Positions 18,833-27,915 of a stretch of DNA of 62,896 nucleotides are shown one piece after another; position 1 is the first letter of the stretch, and each line of letters begins with the position of its first letter. The position numbers were made by a program, and so were the translations under genes. Below the pieces are notes generated by a model. It had not been told where the DNA came from, did no database searches, and was given only the letters and a program-made list of their open reading frames with translations. Source of the stretch: CAVPCY01 sp963702525 (lineage in GTDB: Bacteria > Actinomycetota > Coriobacteriia > Anaerosomatales > PHET01); assembly GCA_963702525.1 (NCBI GenBank), contig CAVPCY010000002.1:1-62896 (forward strand), written 5' to 3'.

Positions 18833-19509
18833 AGCGCACCACCCGCCGGACTCGATTCGATCGGGACCAGCAAGAACTCGCGCGTCACGCCCTGCCGGGC
18901 GAGCAGCACCCACGTTCCCGAGCCGTTCTCGGCGGGTCGTCCCACGAAGAAGTCCTCGGCACGCTTCTTGAGACCGGCGCCAGACGCGAGGGCGGCGGCT
19001 TGCTGCGGAGTAAGGAGCGGCCGGTAGTCGACTGTGTCGACAGCGACGTCGGTGAACAGCGCGGCGTAGCGCCGGGGAGGCGCCCAGGTTGAACGAAACG
19101 TCGTACCGTCGGTGCGCACCATCGGAGTACCAGGCGGGACTCCGTAGAGCGCTGTCTGGTCCTCGGGCACGAGCACCCGCTGGATGTCGACGCCCTTGGC
19201 GCGCTCCTGCTCGACGAGCACGCCGAGTGCGGCTCCCAGCGTGCGCACGGAGGAGTGGCGCGACATCACGCCCAGATAGTCGCCACCCTCGCGGTACGGC
19301 ACGCGCCGAGCCCACCATCCAGCGGCGGGGCTGTTCCCGAGCAGCTTCACGAAGCCAACGTTGGCTCGGCTTGCGCGCAGGTAGGTCCAGGGCACGACCG
19401 CCCCTACTATCGCGAAGCGGACCACTCCGATCAGCAGACAGAGGACGGCGGCGACCAGCATGACGTTGTCGATCGTCGGTCTAGACTGCGAGGACATCAC
19501 GCGCGACAC
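18829..19509 (-). CDS. Membrane-anchored protein, unknown function
   Basis: 226 residues from GTG at 19509 after GGGGAGG; ATG five codons in is an alternative. One N-terminal helix (NVMLVAAVLCLLIGVVRFAIVGAVV) anchors an extracytoplasmic domain of about 180 residues with no known motif. The linked polytopic gene downstream overlaps its stop, so the two probably work together at the membrane, perhaps in cell-surface polysaccharide or lipid assembly (inference). Confidence 0.65.
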   Translation of the reverse strand: MSRVMSSQSRPTIDNVMLVAAVLCLLIGVVRFAIVGAVVPWTYLRASRANVGFVKLLGNSPAAGWWARRVPYREGGDYLGVMSRHSSVRTLGAALGVLVEQERAKGVDIQRVLVPEDQTALYGVPPGTPMVRTDGTTFRSTWAPPRRYAALFTDVAVDTVDYRPLLTPQQAAALASGAGLKKRAEDFFVGRPAENGSGTWVLLARQGVTREFLLVPIESSPAGGAL

Positions 19510-19645
19510 GGGTCATGCCTCCCCAACGGCCGTCGGCACCGCTGGCAGCGGGCGCCTATCCAGTCTACCAACCTCTTGGCCAGGGAAAGCATAGCCACAT
19601 GCGGTACAGGACGCGTTCGACAGCGCGCCCCGACCCGCTGTCGAA

Positions 19646-19676
19646 GCAAGTCCCAGCTAGCTGGAACTGGGCTTGC
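19646..19676 (-). terminator. Terminator-like hairpin at the cytochrome gene end
   Basis: GCAAG (19646-19650) and CCCAG (19652-19656) pair with CTGGG (19667-19671) and CTTGC (19672-19676) with one bulged base. It overlaps the final codons of the minus-strand cytochrome gene. Confidence 0.5.
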
Positions 19677-21006
19677 GCCTACGCATCCACAGTACCGTGC
19701 CGATGACGGCGCCCACGACGATGACCGCAACGACAAGGACCGGCAGCGTACTCCCTGAGGCGGTCTCCTCCTGCGAGCTTGCGCCGGACTTGCCGTCCCA
19801 GTCGGCCGGTCTGAGCGAGGCGCTCGCGGCGGCCATCTCGGTGGTAGGAAGCTCGACGCCGGCTTTCGTCGCCATCTCCTCTGGTGCGGAGCGATAGTAG
19901 AGAGTCGCGGCGACCGTCACCGGCGCCTCTCCCACCGTGATGGTCGTCGTCTGGACTACGCTCTCGAGCGGCGGGATCCTGTCGTCCGAGTAGATGGCAG
20001 TGGCCTCCCACAGTTCGACAGGGTGCTTACCCGCCGCGTCTTTCAGAATGGTTCCGAAACGCCGCTCGCCGACGACGTTCTTCTCGCCGTCCGCGCCCTG
20101 GGTGGACACCTCAAGCCACATCTCGCGGACCTCGGTCAGACCGGTCGGAAGGTAGTGCCCGGCCCCGACGTTTGCCACCGTGGCAGTCACCACCACGCTC
20201 TGACCGCTCTTGGCGCCCTTGGGAACCGACAACGTGACAGCGGCGGCGGCCTTGAGCCGCTCCTCAGCGAGCGCACGGTCACCGAGCCCGACGTTGCCGC
20301 CGACGAACGTCATCGAGTGTATGCCGAGCCGCTCAGGTCCCGTGCCGGCCGCCCTTCGGGGCCCTGGAACGGTGGGCCCCGGACCCCGCGTCATGTGACA
20401 GTCCTGGCACACGATCCCCTGCTGGGCGTACGGGCTGGCCTTCCACTCCGTGTAGGTTGCCTCCAGAAGCAGCCCGGGGACAGCGGGGTGGATCACGTCG
20501 TGGCACGCTCCGCAGAACTCCGCGGTCTTGTGGAACTCGCTGTAGGCAGCCGGGTGTGGCGATTGCGGGTCCTTGATCTGCGCGCGCTTCACCTGATCAT
20601 TCGCAACCGTCTGCGAGACGTTGGCCACCGGCACGCCCGTGCCGGTGACACGGTGACAGAAGTCGCACGTGACACCCTCGGCTGAAGCCGAGGTCATCTT
20701 GGACTGATCTACCCCCGTGAGCTGGCCCGACATGACCGCGATCGGGCCGTGGCAGGAGTTGCAGAACGGGCCGAGCGCCCCGTTGGTGGCCTTGTCCGCC
20801 TCAGCGAGCTTGTACCTGTACAGTGGATCGCTCAGCGCCTTGGCGTGCATCGACGGCTGCCAGTCGGCTGCGAGCCCGCTGTGGCATCCGCAGCCGCTTG
20901 ACGGCTGGAATGACTGGATCGGGATTGACGGTAGGGCGAACGCGACTGAGCGCACCAGCAGAAGCGCAGCCGTGGCGACCAGAAAGCGAGCTGAAAGCGA
21001 TCTCAT
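19657..21006 (-). CDS. Multihaem c-type cytochrome, membrane-anchored (cytochrome c554-like)
   Basis: 449 residues from ATG at 21006 after GGGTGGGAG. A signal peptide (LVATAALLLVRSVAFA) is followed by GCGCHSG and then four CxxCH motifs: CNSCH, CDFCH, CGACH, CQDCH. The first site is CxCH, one residue shorter than a standard haem site. Extra histidines such as MHAKAL and EFHKTAEF could be axial ligands. A beta-rich domain follows (GAGHYLPTGLTEVREMWLEV), and a C-terminal helix (LPVLVVAVIVVGAVIGTVLW) then RRRK anchors it facing outward. It resembles cytochrome c554/NrfH-associated electron carriers. It lies 116 bases beyond the flavodoxin/ferredoxin operon, same strand. Confidence 0.88.
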   Translation of the reverse strand: MRSLSARFLVATAALLLVRSVAFALPSIPIQSFQPSSGCGCHSGLAADWQPSMHAKALSDPLYRYKLAEADKATNGALGPFCNSCHGPIAVMSGQLTGVDQSKMTSASAEGVTCDFCHRVTGTGVPVANVSQTVANDQVKRAQIKDPQSPHPAAYSEFHKTAEFCGACHDVIHPAVPGLLLEATYTEWKASPYAQQGIVCQDCHMTRGPGPTVPGPRRAAGTGPERLGIHSMTFVGGNVGLGDRALAEERLKAAAAVTLSVPKGAKSGQSVVVTATVANVGAGHYLPTGLTEVREMWLEVSTQGADGEKNVVGERRFGTILKDAAGKHPVELWEATAIYSDDRIPPLESVVQTTTITVGEAPVTVAATLYYRSAPEEMATKAGVELPTTEMAAASASLRPADWDGKSGASSQEETASGSTLPVLVVAVIVVGAVIGTVLWMRRRKPSSS

Positions 21007-21122
21007 CGGACTCCCACCCTCACGCGACACGAATACCCGGCATGGCTATGTCGTTCCCTTGCGGGAAGAGCGGCTAACCCCTCGGGACGCGAACCGTTCG
21101 AAGGCGCCGTCGTCGGGAGCCT

Positions 21123-21307
21123 ACCCCCCCCCGCGGTGAGGGAGTAGCGAATCACGTTGGCCGAGCAGTTGTCGGCGCACGATCCGCAAAGCAAGCACTC
21201 GGAGGCCTCCATGCAAGCTCGCGTCAACGATCAGGTACGGCGAGAAGCAGGAGCAGCGTCCGCCGCAGCGCCTGACGGCGCGTCAGTGGCACGGACACGG
21301 CACTCAT
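21123..21307 (-). pseudogene. Small membrane-linked ferredoxin-like ORF, broken by frameshifts
   Basis: ATG at 21307 overlaps the stop of the flavodoxin-like gene (ATGA) and reads MSAVSVPLTRRQALRRTLL, a basic then hydrophobic segment, before TGA at 21224. A second frame over 21133-21227 reads ACMEASECLLCGSCADNCSA, a CxxCxxCxxxC [4Fe-4S] pattern. One missing base near 21226 would join them into a protein of about 60 residues. A run of nine G bases on this strand near 21124-21132 hides a likely TAG stop. Either a recent pseudogene or sequence errors at this point. Confidence 0.5.
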
Positions 21308-21972
21308 TGCGCATATCTCCTGAGGCGGAGCGGCTCGCTGCAGCCGCGCTTGCGTGCCTGCAGCGACCACACGAACCCGCCGACCAGCGGGTACACCCAC
21401 GAGGGCGAGAGCGGACGCGCGAAGGCTTCGGTCGAAGCGCGAGGGATGGCGGCTCCCGCGGCGAGCGCGTCGGCCGCAGCGTCGAGCGCATCGGTTCGAC
21501 CTGCAAGTGGCGAGTTCTCGACCGGGCGACCTTCGATCGCGCCCCCCATGCCGAACGCCAGCGCACCTGACCAGCCGAGGCCGCAGCGCAGCGCGAACAG
21601 CCGGCAGACATCGACGGCGACGTCGCAGTGCGACGCCTCAGGAAAGCCGCACTGAGCCAGCACTGCGAGCCGCGGACGGCGGAGGCCCGGCACCGGTGCA
21701 GATCCGCGTTGGGCCCATGCCTCGAGCAGCGCGAGCACGGGCGCCGGAAGCGAGTCGACGTAGACCGGGAATGCGAGCACCACGAGGTCCGCCTCGCTCG
21801 CAGCGGTCAGCAGCCCGGCCATCCGAGCCTCGTCGCGCAGCGCGGGGACGATCCGCTCGGTGCCGCACTCCCATCCGCGCGCCTGCAACCGGGTTCCCAG
21901 CGCCTCGGCGAATGAGAGCGAGGCGCTAGTGCGCGGTTTCGGGCTTCCAACCAGCAGGAGCGCTCGGCTCAT
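21304..21972 (-). CDS. Flavodoxin-like NAD(P)H-dependent oxidoreductase
   Basis: 222 residues with the flavodoxin phosphate loop LLVGSPKPRTSASLSFAEAL at the start and ADLVVLAFPVYVDSLPAPVL as the second FMN contact. The middle (RLAVLAQCGFPEASHCDVAV) fits a flavin fold. The C-terminus, SPSWVYPLVGGFVWSLQARK, is more hydrophobic than usual. Start and stop both overlap neighbours by four bases. It likely transfers electrons to or from the ferredoxin-like product downstream. Confidence 0.75.
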   Translation of the reverse strand: MSRALLLVGSPKPRTSASLSFAEALGTRLQARGWECGTERIVPALRDEARMAGLLTAASEADLVVLAFPVYVDSLPAPVLALLEAWAQRGSAPVPGLRRPRLAVLAQCGFPEASHCDVAVDVCRLFALRCGLGWSGALAFGMGGAIEGRPVENSPLAGRTDALDAAADALAAGAAIPRASTEAFARPLSPSWVYPLVGGFVWSLQARKRGCSEPLRLRRYAQ

Positions 21973-22547
21973 GCCGTCACCTCCCTTCCTGCCGACACGT
22001 TGTCGAGCAGGTGTTGCGTCACGGCGACTGGGTCCGAGTCGCCCGCGACCACCGCGACGGCGTGCTCCGGGTGGTGCAGGTTCACTGAATTGCGCTCGAC
22101 GAGTCGTGCGAAAAGGGCTTCTTGCTCGGCGTCGGCACTCGGCAACGTGCCCAGCGCGAGGAGCGCCGGATAGCGGCCGTAACGCGGCTTGTGGTGAACC
22201 TCGCCGTCGACGGTCGTGAAGTGGGGCAGAACCAGGCAGATCATCCGGTCGAGGACGCCTTTCGCGAGCGACCCGTAGCTGCCGAATGTGATCGGCGAGA
22301 CGATCGCGAATAGGTCGGATCCGATCGCCTTCTCGGCGATGGAGCGCGCGTCATCGGCAATCACGCACTCGCCCGGCCGAGACACCCAGCAGCCGAAGCA
22401 GCCCGTGCACGGCTTCACGCTCAGGTCGCGGACCACGACACGTTCGACGTCGTGCCCGCGACCACGCAGGGCGCCAGCCACGGCGTCGGCGGCGAGCATC
22501 GTGCGGGCATCCCCGGCGGGGGCAGCATCGAGCAGCAGCGTCTTCAT
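21969..22547 (-). CDS. NADPH-dependent FMN reductase-like flavoprotein
   Basis: 192 residues of the iron-sulfur flavoprotein/NADPH-dependent FMN reductase group: LLLDAAPAGDARTMLAADAV at the N-terminus, then VKPCTGCFGCWVSRPGECV around residues 45-63, a cysteine cluster typical of the family, DLFAIVSPITFGSYGSLAKG as the FMN pocket, and DRMICLVLPHF. The cysteines could bind [4Fe-4S] or remain as thiols. Third gene in an operon of overlapping genes controlled by the TetR-family product. Confidence 0.82.
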   Translation of the reverse strand: MKTLLLDAAPAGDARTMLAADAVAGALRGRGHDVERVVVRDLSVKPCTGCFGCWVSRPGECVIADDARSIAEKAIGSDLFAIVSPITFGSYGSLAKGVLDRMICLVLPHFTTVDGEVHHKPRYGRYPALLALGTLPSADAEQEALFARLVERNSVNLHHPEHAVAVVAGDSDPVAVTQHLLDNVSAGREVTA

Positions 22548-23209
22548 GACGGCCCCCCCTCTTCACACGGCTGCCAGCCGGTGCCGGCTGAGTCGTCCAC
22601 GGTGCCCAGCGCCGCGAGAAGAACCTGGCGCGCCATGGGCTCCAACCCACCGGCGGCCTGCGGCATCAGCGAGAGAGGCCCGCCGCGCCACAGTTCAGCC
22701 AATCCGTGCACGAGCGACCACAGGAACACGGCGAGCACGACCGGATCGCCCTGAGGCAGCTCACCCGAGTCCTGGCACCGCAGAACAGCGCTCACCAGCC
22801 GCTCCCAGGTGTTGCCCCGTTCTTCCTCGGGCTGCAGGTCAGGGCGCTGCGCCGATGGACTGTTGATCTCGGGGGCATTGAACGCCGCGTAGTAGTCCGG
22901 GTGCTCCACGGCGAACGTGACGTACGCCATGCCGATGCCGAGCAGCTGCGCCTTGGGGTCCTCGCCCGCCGCCTCCTCGGCAGCAGCCATCGCGTCGTCC
23001 ATGAGTGACATGCCTTCGTGGGCAAGCGCGTGGATCAGCGCCGTCTTGTCCGCGAAGTGGTGGTAGGGCGCCGCATGGCTCACCCCTACGCGGGTAGCGA
23101 CATCGCGCAACGACAGCCCCTCGACGCCCTTCTCGGCGATGACAGCGAGGGCCTCGTCGAGCAGCGCCCGGCGCAGGTTGCCGTGGTGGTACGCGTCTTT
23201 GGCGCTCAC
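22544..23209 (-). CDS. TetR/AcrR-family transcriptional regulator
   Basis: 221 residues from GTG at 23209, overlapping the epimerase stop (GTGA). The N-terminal helix-turn-helix is clear: RRALLDEALAVIAEKGVEG, LSLRDVATRVGVSHAAPYHH and FADKTALIHALAHEGM. The rest is a TetR ligand domain of the WHG type. It probably represses its own operon (epimerase, itself, two flavoproteins, ferredoxin) through the repeated TTGACAGTG element upstream of the epimerase and responds to a small hydrophobic or electrophilic ligand. Confidence 0.88.
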   Translation of the reverse strand: MSAKDAYHHGNLRRALLDEALAVIAEKGVEGLSLRDVATRVGVSHAAPYHHFADKTALIHALAHEGMSLMDDAMAAAEEAAGEDPKAQLLGIGMAYVTFAVEHPDYYAAFNAPEINSPSAQRPDLQPEEERGNTWERLVSAVLRCQDSGELPQGDPVVLAVFLWSLVHGLAELWRGGPLSLMPQAAGGLEPMARQVLLAALGTVDDSAGTGWQPCEEGGPS

Positions 23210-24159
23210 TTCGCGCCCCCTTGCCCCGCGGCTCGATACCACGCGACGGTCCTCGCCAAGCCGTCGTCGAGCGGAGTCGGGGTCAGCCCGAACTCCGATT
23301 CGGTCGCCGAGGAGTCCACGACGAACGGGTCGGTGAACTCGTACATCATCTCGACCATCTCGCGCGCGCCCGGGATGAAGAGCCCCGCCAGGCGCATCTT
23401 GAACGGCGTGACCGTGGTGAACTTGGGCGCGCGACCCGCCAGATCGAAGACCCGTTCGAGCACCTGCCGCTGCGTGGGCGCAGGCGCGTGCGGCGCGATC
23501 AATACCCGCCCGAGCGCCTCTTCCCGCGTGCCGAGCGCTACGGCCGCGCGTGCAACGTCCTCGATGTAGGCATAGGAGTGCGGGATGTCGAGCCCGCCGA
23601 GCACCTCGCCGGCCTTGCCCGCCAGTATCGGCGGGAACACCCGGTCGCCGAGAGCTGAGCCGGTGACACCTGGACCGTAGTAGTCGCTGGAACGCAGGAT
23701 GGCTGCGCGGACGTCGCCACGCTCGTGAGCCGCCAGCACCTCCTCGGCCATACCGGCGCGCAGCTCGCCCTTCTTCGATGCCGGCGCGATGCGCGTCTGC
23801 TCGGTGATCGGCGTGGCCGAGGAGTCGTACATGTAGAGGTTGTCGATCGAGACGTAGCGAGCTCCCGTCGCCTTCGCCGCTGCCAGCGCCGAGCGCTGCA
23901 GTCCCGGGAACAGCTCGTGCCACTTGTCGTAGGGCGGATTGAGCGCCTGATAGAGCACCGCAGCGCCGGATGCGGCCTCGATGGCCTGCCGTGCTTCACT
24001 CAGGTCCGCCGAGACGACCTCGACCCCTGCCGGCATGAACTCGGTACGCTTCCCCGAGCGATTGACGGCGCGAACGGCATACCCGCGATCGGCAAGCGTC
24101 CGCGCAATCCAACTTCCCACTGGCCCGGTTCCCAACACAACGTGCAGATCGCTTCCCAT
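23206..24159 (-). CDS. NAD-dependent epimerase/dehydratase (SDR) family protein
   Basis: 317 residues from ATG at 24159. The Rossmann loop is LGTGPVGSWIARTLADRGY near residues 9-27, with VRAVNRS as the cofactor-selective end of strand 2. The extended SDR active site is atypical: SIDNLYMYDSSATPITEQT then RSSDYYGPGV; the canonical YxxxK is not evident. ALNPPYDKWHELFPGLQRSA is typical of atypical SDRs that bind NAD(P). First gene of the redox operon, transcribed from the promoter at 24195-24223. Confidence 0.82.
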   Translation of the reverse strand: MGSDLHVVLGTGPVGSWIARTLADRGYAVRAVNRSGKRTEFMPAGVEVVSADLSEARQAIEAASGAAVLYQALNPPYDKWHELFPGLQRSALAAAKATGARYVSIDNLYMYDSSATPITEQTRIAPASKKGELRAGMAEEVLAAHERGDVRAAILRSSDYYGPGVTGSALGDRVFPPILAGKAGEVLGGLDIPHSYAYIEDVARAAVALGTREEALGRVLIAPHAPAPTQRQVLERVFDLAGRAPKFTTVTPFKMRLAGLFIPGAREMVEMMYEFTDPFVVDSSATESEFGLTPTPLDDGLARTVAWYRAAGQGGAK

Positions 24160-24194
24160 GACACACGTCCTTCGATCGCCAACCTGTTCTCGCA

Positions 24195-24223
24195 TCTTTA
24201 CACTGTCAACTTAGCACTGTCAA
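24195..24223 (-). promoter_or_regulatory. Promoter with tandem TTGACAGTG, candidate TetR operator
   Basis: On the minus strand TTGACA (24218-24223) and TAAAGA (24195-24200) are separated by 17 bases, a good housekeeping promoter upstream of the epimerase ATG. TTGACAGTG occurs twice (24215-24223 and 24201-24209) with a 14-base period, so the second copy lies in the spacer where a repressor would block polymerase. Confidence 0.6.
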
Positions 24224-24364
24224 GATGTATCCCGCGGTCGTCTTTCGCACCCGACCCCCCTACCACGCAGGGAATCCGCCGCGTGCGCCGAACGCCATTA
24301 GTGGGGGAGGTGTCGCGTTCTTGCGCGCCTCGGTACGTCGTTGGTGCTCGAGGAGGGATTCCGC

Positions 24365-25201
24365 GTGCGCATCGTCAGCTGGAACGTCCGATACCTGGGT
24401 CTCGAAACCCGCCTCGCCGAGGTGGTCGATCGGCTCGTCGAATCAGGTGCCGACATCGTGGCCCTGCAGGAGGTCACCCTCGGCCTGTTGGATTCGGCGG
24501 CCGGGCTGCTCGAGAACTACGGCTTCGGGTCGCACGTCGATAGCCTCGCCCGCGCACCCCAGGGCCCGTACGGGCGCAAGCCGTTCGGCTGCCTCGTCGC
24601 GAGCAAGTGGCCCACCGCACCGGGACCCAACGACTGGCGCCTCGAAGCGCCATTCCCCGAGTCGTTCGCTCGCGCCGTCGTATCGGCGCCGAGCGGCCCA
24701 ATCGATGTGACCTCGGTTCACGCGCCAAACGGCTCCGGCAACGGGTGGAAGAAGGTAGCGACGTTCCGCGTGCTCGCCAAGGCGCTCGCCGAGCCGGCCG
24801 GCATGCGTCAGATCGTTGCCGGGGACTTCAACGAACCCAAGGAGCTCAGGGCCGACGGCTCGATCGTGACCTTCTCGGAGGTGGACTTCGAGCACAGGTC
24901 GGCCGGGACATCGCCTGTGGACCGACCGCGACGGCCAGACCGGCGACCTGCGGGAGTGGGAAGAGGCCGTGCAGGCCGTCCTGGGAGCGAGACCGGTTCA
25001 TGAGCTCCGAGACACGCACCTCGTCGTGAACGGGGGCGTCTTCGAGCCCAAGACGCACTTCGCCGGCGGGCACGTCGGCCGCTGGTTCGACCACGTCCTT
25101 GTCTCGTCCGGAGTTCGCGAGTCGACAAGTGCGGCATCTACTCGGAGTGGCTCGACTCGGGCACGTCCGATCACGCCGGCGTGTGGGCGGACCTGACGTA
25201 G
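24365..25201 (+). CDS. Endonuclease/exonuclease/phosphatase-family protein, frameshifted
   Basis: GTG at 24365 follows GAGGAGGG and gives VRIVSWNVRYLG, then ADIVALQEVTLG with the metal-binding Glu, DVTSVHAPNG and RQIVAGDFNEPKE, the classic EEP motifs. The frame breaks near 24908. The continuation reads REWEEAVQAVLG, VNGGVFEPKTHFAGGHVGRW and FDHVLVS in another frame, and a second shift near 25118 gives DSGTSDHAGVWADLT with stop at 25199-25201, including the family's SDH motif. The full unit is about 278 residues. Substrate unknown (phosphodiester or phosphomonoester). Confidence 0.7.
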
Positions 25202-25242
25202 CCGCGAGCGCTCGAGCGCGACGGCTCTGGCGAGCAGCTCTC

Positions 25243-26506
25243 CTACCGCCCGCAACACGCCTTGAACTTGCGCCCGCTGCCACACGGGCACGGCTCGTTG
25301 CGTCCCGTGTGAGCGGACTCCTCGGCAAGTAGCGCCATGATGTCGCCGGCGTCGCGCCCCTCCTGGAGCAACGCCGCAAGCATCCTCATGCGCCGATCGG
25401 TATGGGCGAAGAAGTGCTTGAGCCCCTCGCACAGGTAGTTGAGCCCCGGCTCGCCGTCGGGGGTGAGCAGGAGGCGGTTCTTGGGGCACTCGCCGTTGCA
25501 CGCGAAGAGGAACTCGCACTCGCGGCAGTAGCGCGGCAGCGTGTCGCGCTTCGCCTCGCCGAACGCCCGCTGCTGCTCGCCGCGAACGAGCTCGCCGATC
25601 GGCGTCTCCATGATGTTACCGAGCAGGTACGGCGTGTCCACGAAGTGGTCGCACGAGTAGACGTCGCCGTTGTGCTCGAGCGCCACGCCCTCGCCGCATG
25701 TGGGGCGCAGGACGCACAGACTCGAGTAGCCGCGCACGTAGGCGGCGAGCACGCCGTCGAAGAACTGCACGAACATCTCGCCAACGTCGTTTCGCACCCA
25801 CTCGTCGAAGATCGCCGAGAGGAACTCGCCGTACGCGAGCGGCGGTACGCTGCGGTCCGTGACCGTGCCGGGGCGGCCCTCGACTGGCGGGGTCTCTACC
25901 TCGACGATCGGTATGAACTGGATGAAGCGCGCTCCGAGCTCGTCTCGGAAGTAGCGGTAGACCTCGAGCGGGTGGCCGGCGTTTGCGGCGTTGACGGTGC
26001 ACAGGACGTTGAACTCGGCGCCGTGCTTCTGGAGAAGGCGCGCCGCGGCCTCGACCTGGTCGAAGACCGGACGACCGGCACCGTCGTGGCGGTAGGCGTT
26101 GTGCAAGCTCGCGCGGGCCATCGATGCTCAGGCCCACAAGGATGTCGTTATCGGCGAGGAAGGCGGCCCACTCGTCGTCGAGCAGCGTGCCGTTGGTCTG
26201 GATGGTGCGCTCGACCTGCCAGCCCTCGGGCAGTGCCTCGCGCTCGACCTCGAGTGCGCGCCGGAAGAAGTCGAGGCCCATCAACGTGGGCTCGCCGCCC
26301 TGCCAGGCCAGCGTCACGAACGGCACCTGCTGCGCCTCGATCGTCTGGCGGACGAACGCCTCGGCGACCTCGTCGGTCATGCGCTCGTCACTGCCGGGGT
26401 AGAGCGCCGACTTCTCGAGGAAGAAGCAGTAGTCGCAGCGCAGGTTGCAGCGCGCCCCGGTGGGCTTGGCCATGACGTGGAACGCGGGGGTGACGGAATC
26501 GCTCAT
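25243..26506 (-). CDS. Anaerobic sulfatase-maturating enzyme (radical SAM, SPASM, SEC-C), one frameshift
   Basis: ATG at 26506 starts MSDSVTPAFHVMAKPTGARC; the radical SAM cluster is Cys20-Cys24-Cys27 in CNLRCDYCFF. WQGGEPTLMGLDFFRRAL, IQTNGTLLD and SIDGPREL follow. One extra T near 26107 shifts the frame; the second part continues HNAYRHDGAGRPVFDQV and the cysteine-rich SPASM region (RPTCGEGVALEHNGDVYSCD, YCRECEFLFACNGECPKNR). The C-terminus is a SEC-C zinc motif, NEPCPCGSGRKFKACCGR. The enzyme oxidises the active-site Cys of sulfatases to formylglycine without oxygen. Repaired length about 420 residues. Three sulfatase genes lie 13-28 kb away. Confidence 0.88.
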
Positions 26507-26588
26507 GGAATCATGGTACGCGAGCGGCTACCGGCGCGGTGAACAAGTATCATGGCCCTCGGGACTTCGAAGGTACCAGGGGGGTCAC

Positions 26589-27911
26589 GTGGACGAGCAG
26601 CACACTGACGGCGCCGCCGCCGAGAAGCACATCGACTCTCGCGAGCTTGCGCGCAGCGGAACGCGCCTGCTATTGCTCGCGCTTGTCGTCGGCATCATCA
26701 CGGGGGCGGCAACCTGGCTGTTCCTGACCGTGGATCACCTCGGGGTCAACTTCCTGTGGGAGACGCTTCCCGAGCAGTTCCCGAGCGTGCCCCAGTGGAT
26801 CGTGCCGGTGGCAGTCGTCATCACGATGACGGCTATCGCCTCACTGATCGCCGTCCTCTCGAAGGGGCGCCCCTTCGACACAGGAGCCGCCGAGCACGAG
26901 TACGACCAGGAAGGGCGGATGGAGTATCGCAAGCTCCTTCCCGGCGCCGCCTTCTCGCTCGCCTCACTGTTCTCCGGCGCAGCGATCGGCCCCGAGGCGC
27001 CGCTCGTGGACATCAACGGAGGGCTCGGCACGTTGCTTGCCGACCGCATGGGGCTCAAGCCGGAGCAAGTGAAGATGATGTGCTACGCAGGTGTTGCCGG
27101 TGCGCTTTCGGCATTCCTGGGCGGTGCGCCGGTGGGGGCGCTTCTTGCGATGGAGTTCATCAGCCCCAAGGCGATCAACATGAGCCGCATCAACATCGTC
27201 GCCGGCCTGGCCTCAGGTGCAACGGCGTGGGTGACCTACATAGTCCTCGGTGGTCACAGCATCACAGCGCTCTTCCCCTTCCCCAACTACACAACCGTGT
27301 CACTCGTCGATCTCGCTCTCGCCCTGGCCCTCGGCGTCACCGGCGGCGCAGTGGGCCTCGTGTACGGCGGCGTGTTCGTGAAGGCGCGTGTGAAACTGCA
27401 GGGGCTACGAACGAAGCCGATGCTGGCCGGCGTCGCCGGCGGGTCGGTGATGGCGATTGCCGCTATCGCTAGCCCGTACCTGCTGTTCTCGGGTCAGGAA
27501 CAGGTGCCTGACGTGATAGAGAAGGCAGCGGCGCTGGGGCTTGTCACCTTGCTGCTCTTGGGGGTCGGCAAGGTGGCCCTGAGCATCTGGAGTCTGTCGA
27601 CCGCGTACTTCGGCGGGCCGCTGTTCCCCCTGATGTTCACCGGGTTGTGCTTCGGTTTGGCGCTGAACCTCGCGGTACCCGGCATCCCGCAGGGTGTCGC
27701 GGTCATGGCGCTGATAGCGGGAATGCTGGTCGCCGCGACCGCGTCTCCGCTGAGCATGACGGTATTCCTGATACTCATATCGAACCCGCTGCTTGCCTCG
27801 GTCATAGCGATCGGCGCCGTCTCCGCCTACATCGTGCGACAGGCCGTCGCTCCCACCCTCCCGGGCGTGTACCGGCAGACCGCAGCTGCCGAGAAGCCCG
27901 CCTCAAGCTAG
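26589..27911 (+). CDS. ClC-family chloride channel/antiporter
   Basis: 440 residues from GTG at 26589 after AGGGGGGTC. About ten to eleven helices; conserved ClC segments include SGAAIGPEAPLVDINGGLGT (the GREGP-like anion loop), GVAGALSAFLGGAPVGALLA and AYFGGPLFPLMFTGLCFG near residue 350. It moves Cl- or another small anion, perhaps in exchange for H+. The gene diverges from the sulfatase maturase with an 82-base gap and ends at a strong terminator. It may support charge balance next to the acid-stress-like genes further right (inference). Confidence 0.88.
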   Translation: MDEQHTDGAAAEKHIDSRELARSGTRLLLLALVVGIITGAATWLFLTVDHLGVNFLWETLPEQFPSVPQWIVPVAVVITMTAIASLIAVLSKGRPFDTGAAEHEYDQEGRMEYRKLLPGAAFSLASLFSGAAIGPEAPLVDINGGLGTLLADRMGLKPEQVKMMCYAGVAGALSAFLGGAPVGALLAMEFISPKAINMSRINIVAGLASGATAWVTYIVLGGHSITALFPFPNYTTVSLVDLALALALGVTGGAVGLVYGGVFVKARVKLQGLRTKPMLAGVAGGSVMAIAAIASPYLLFSGQEQVPDVIEKAAALGLVTLLLLGVGKVALSIWSLSTAYFGGPLFPLMFTGLCFGLALNLAVPGIPQGVAVMALIAGMLVAATASPLSMTVFLILISNPLLASVIAIGAVSAYIVRQAVAPTLPGVYRQTAAAEKPASS

Positions 27912-27915
27912 CGCG

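Noticed and set aside
18833..19318. N-terminal extension of the 17321 membrane protein to 19318
   Set aside because: The extra 162 codons are an Arg-rich shadow of the 18829-19509 gene and not membrane-like.
22544..23923. 459-residue version of the TetR protein
   Set aside because: The first 238 residues read through the epimerase gene in a wrong frame; the GTG at 23209 gives a normal TetR start.
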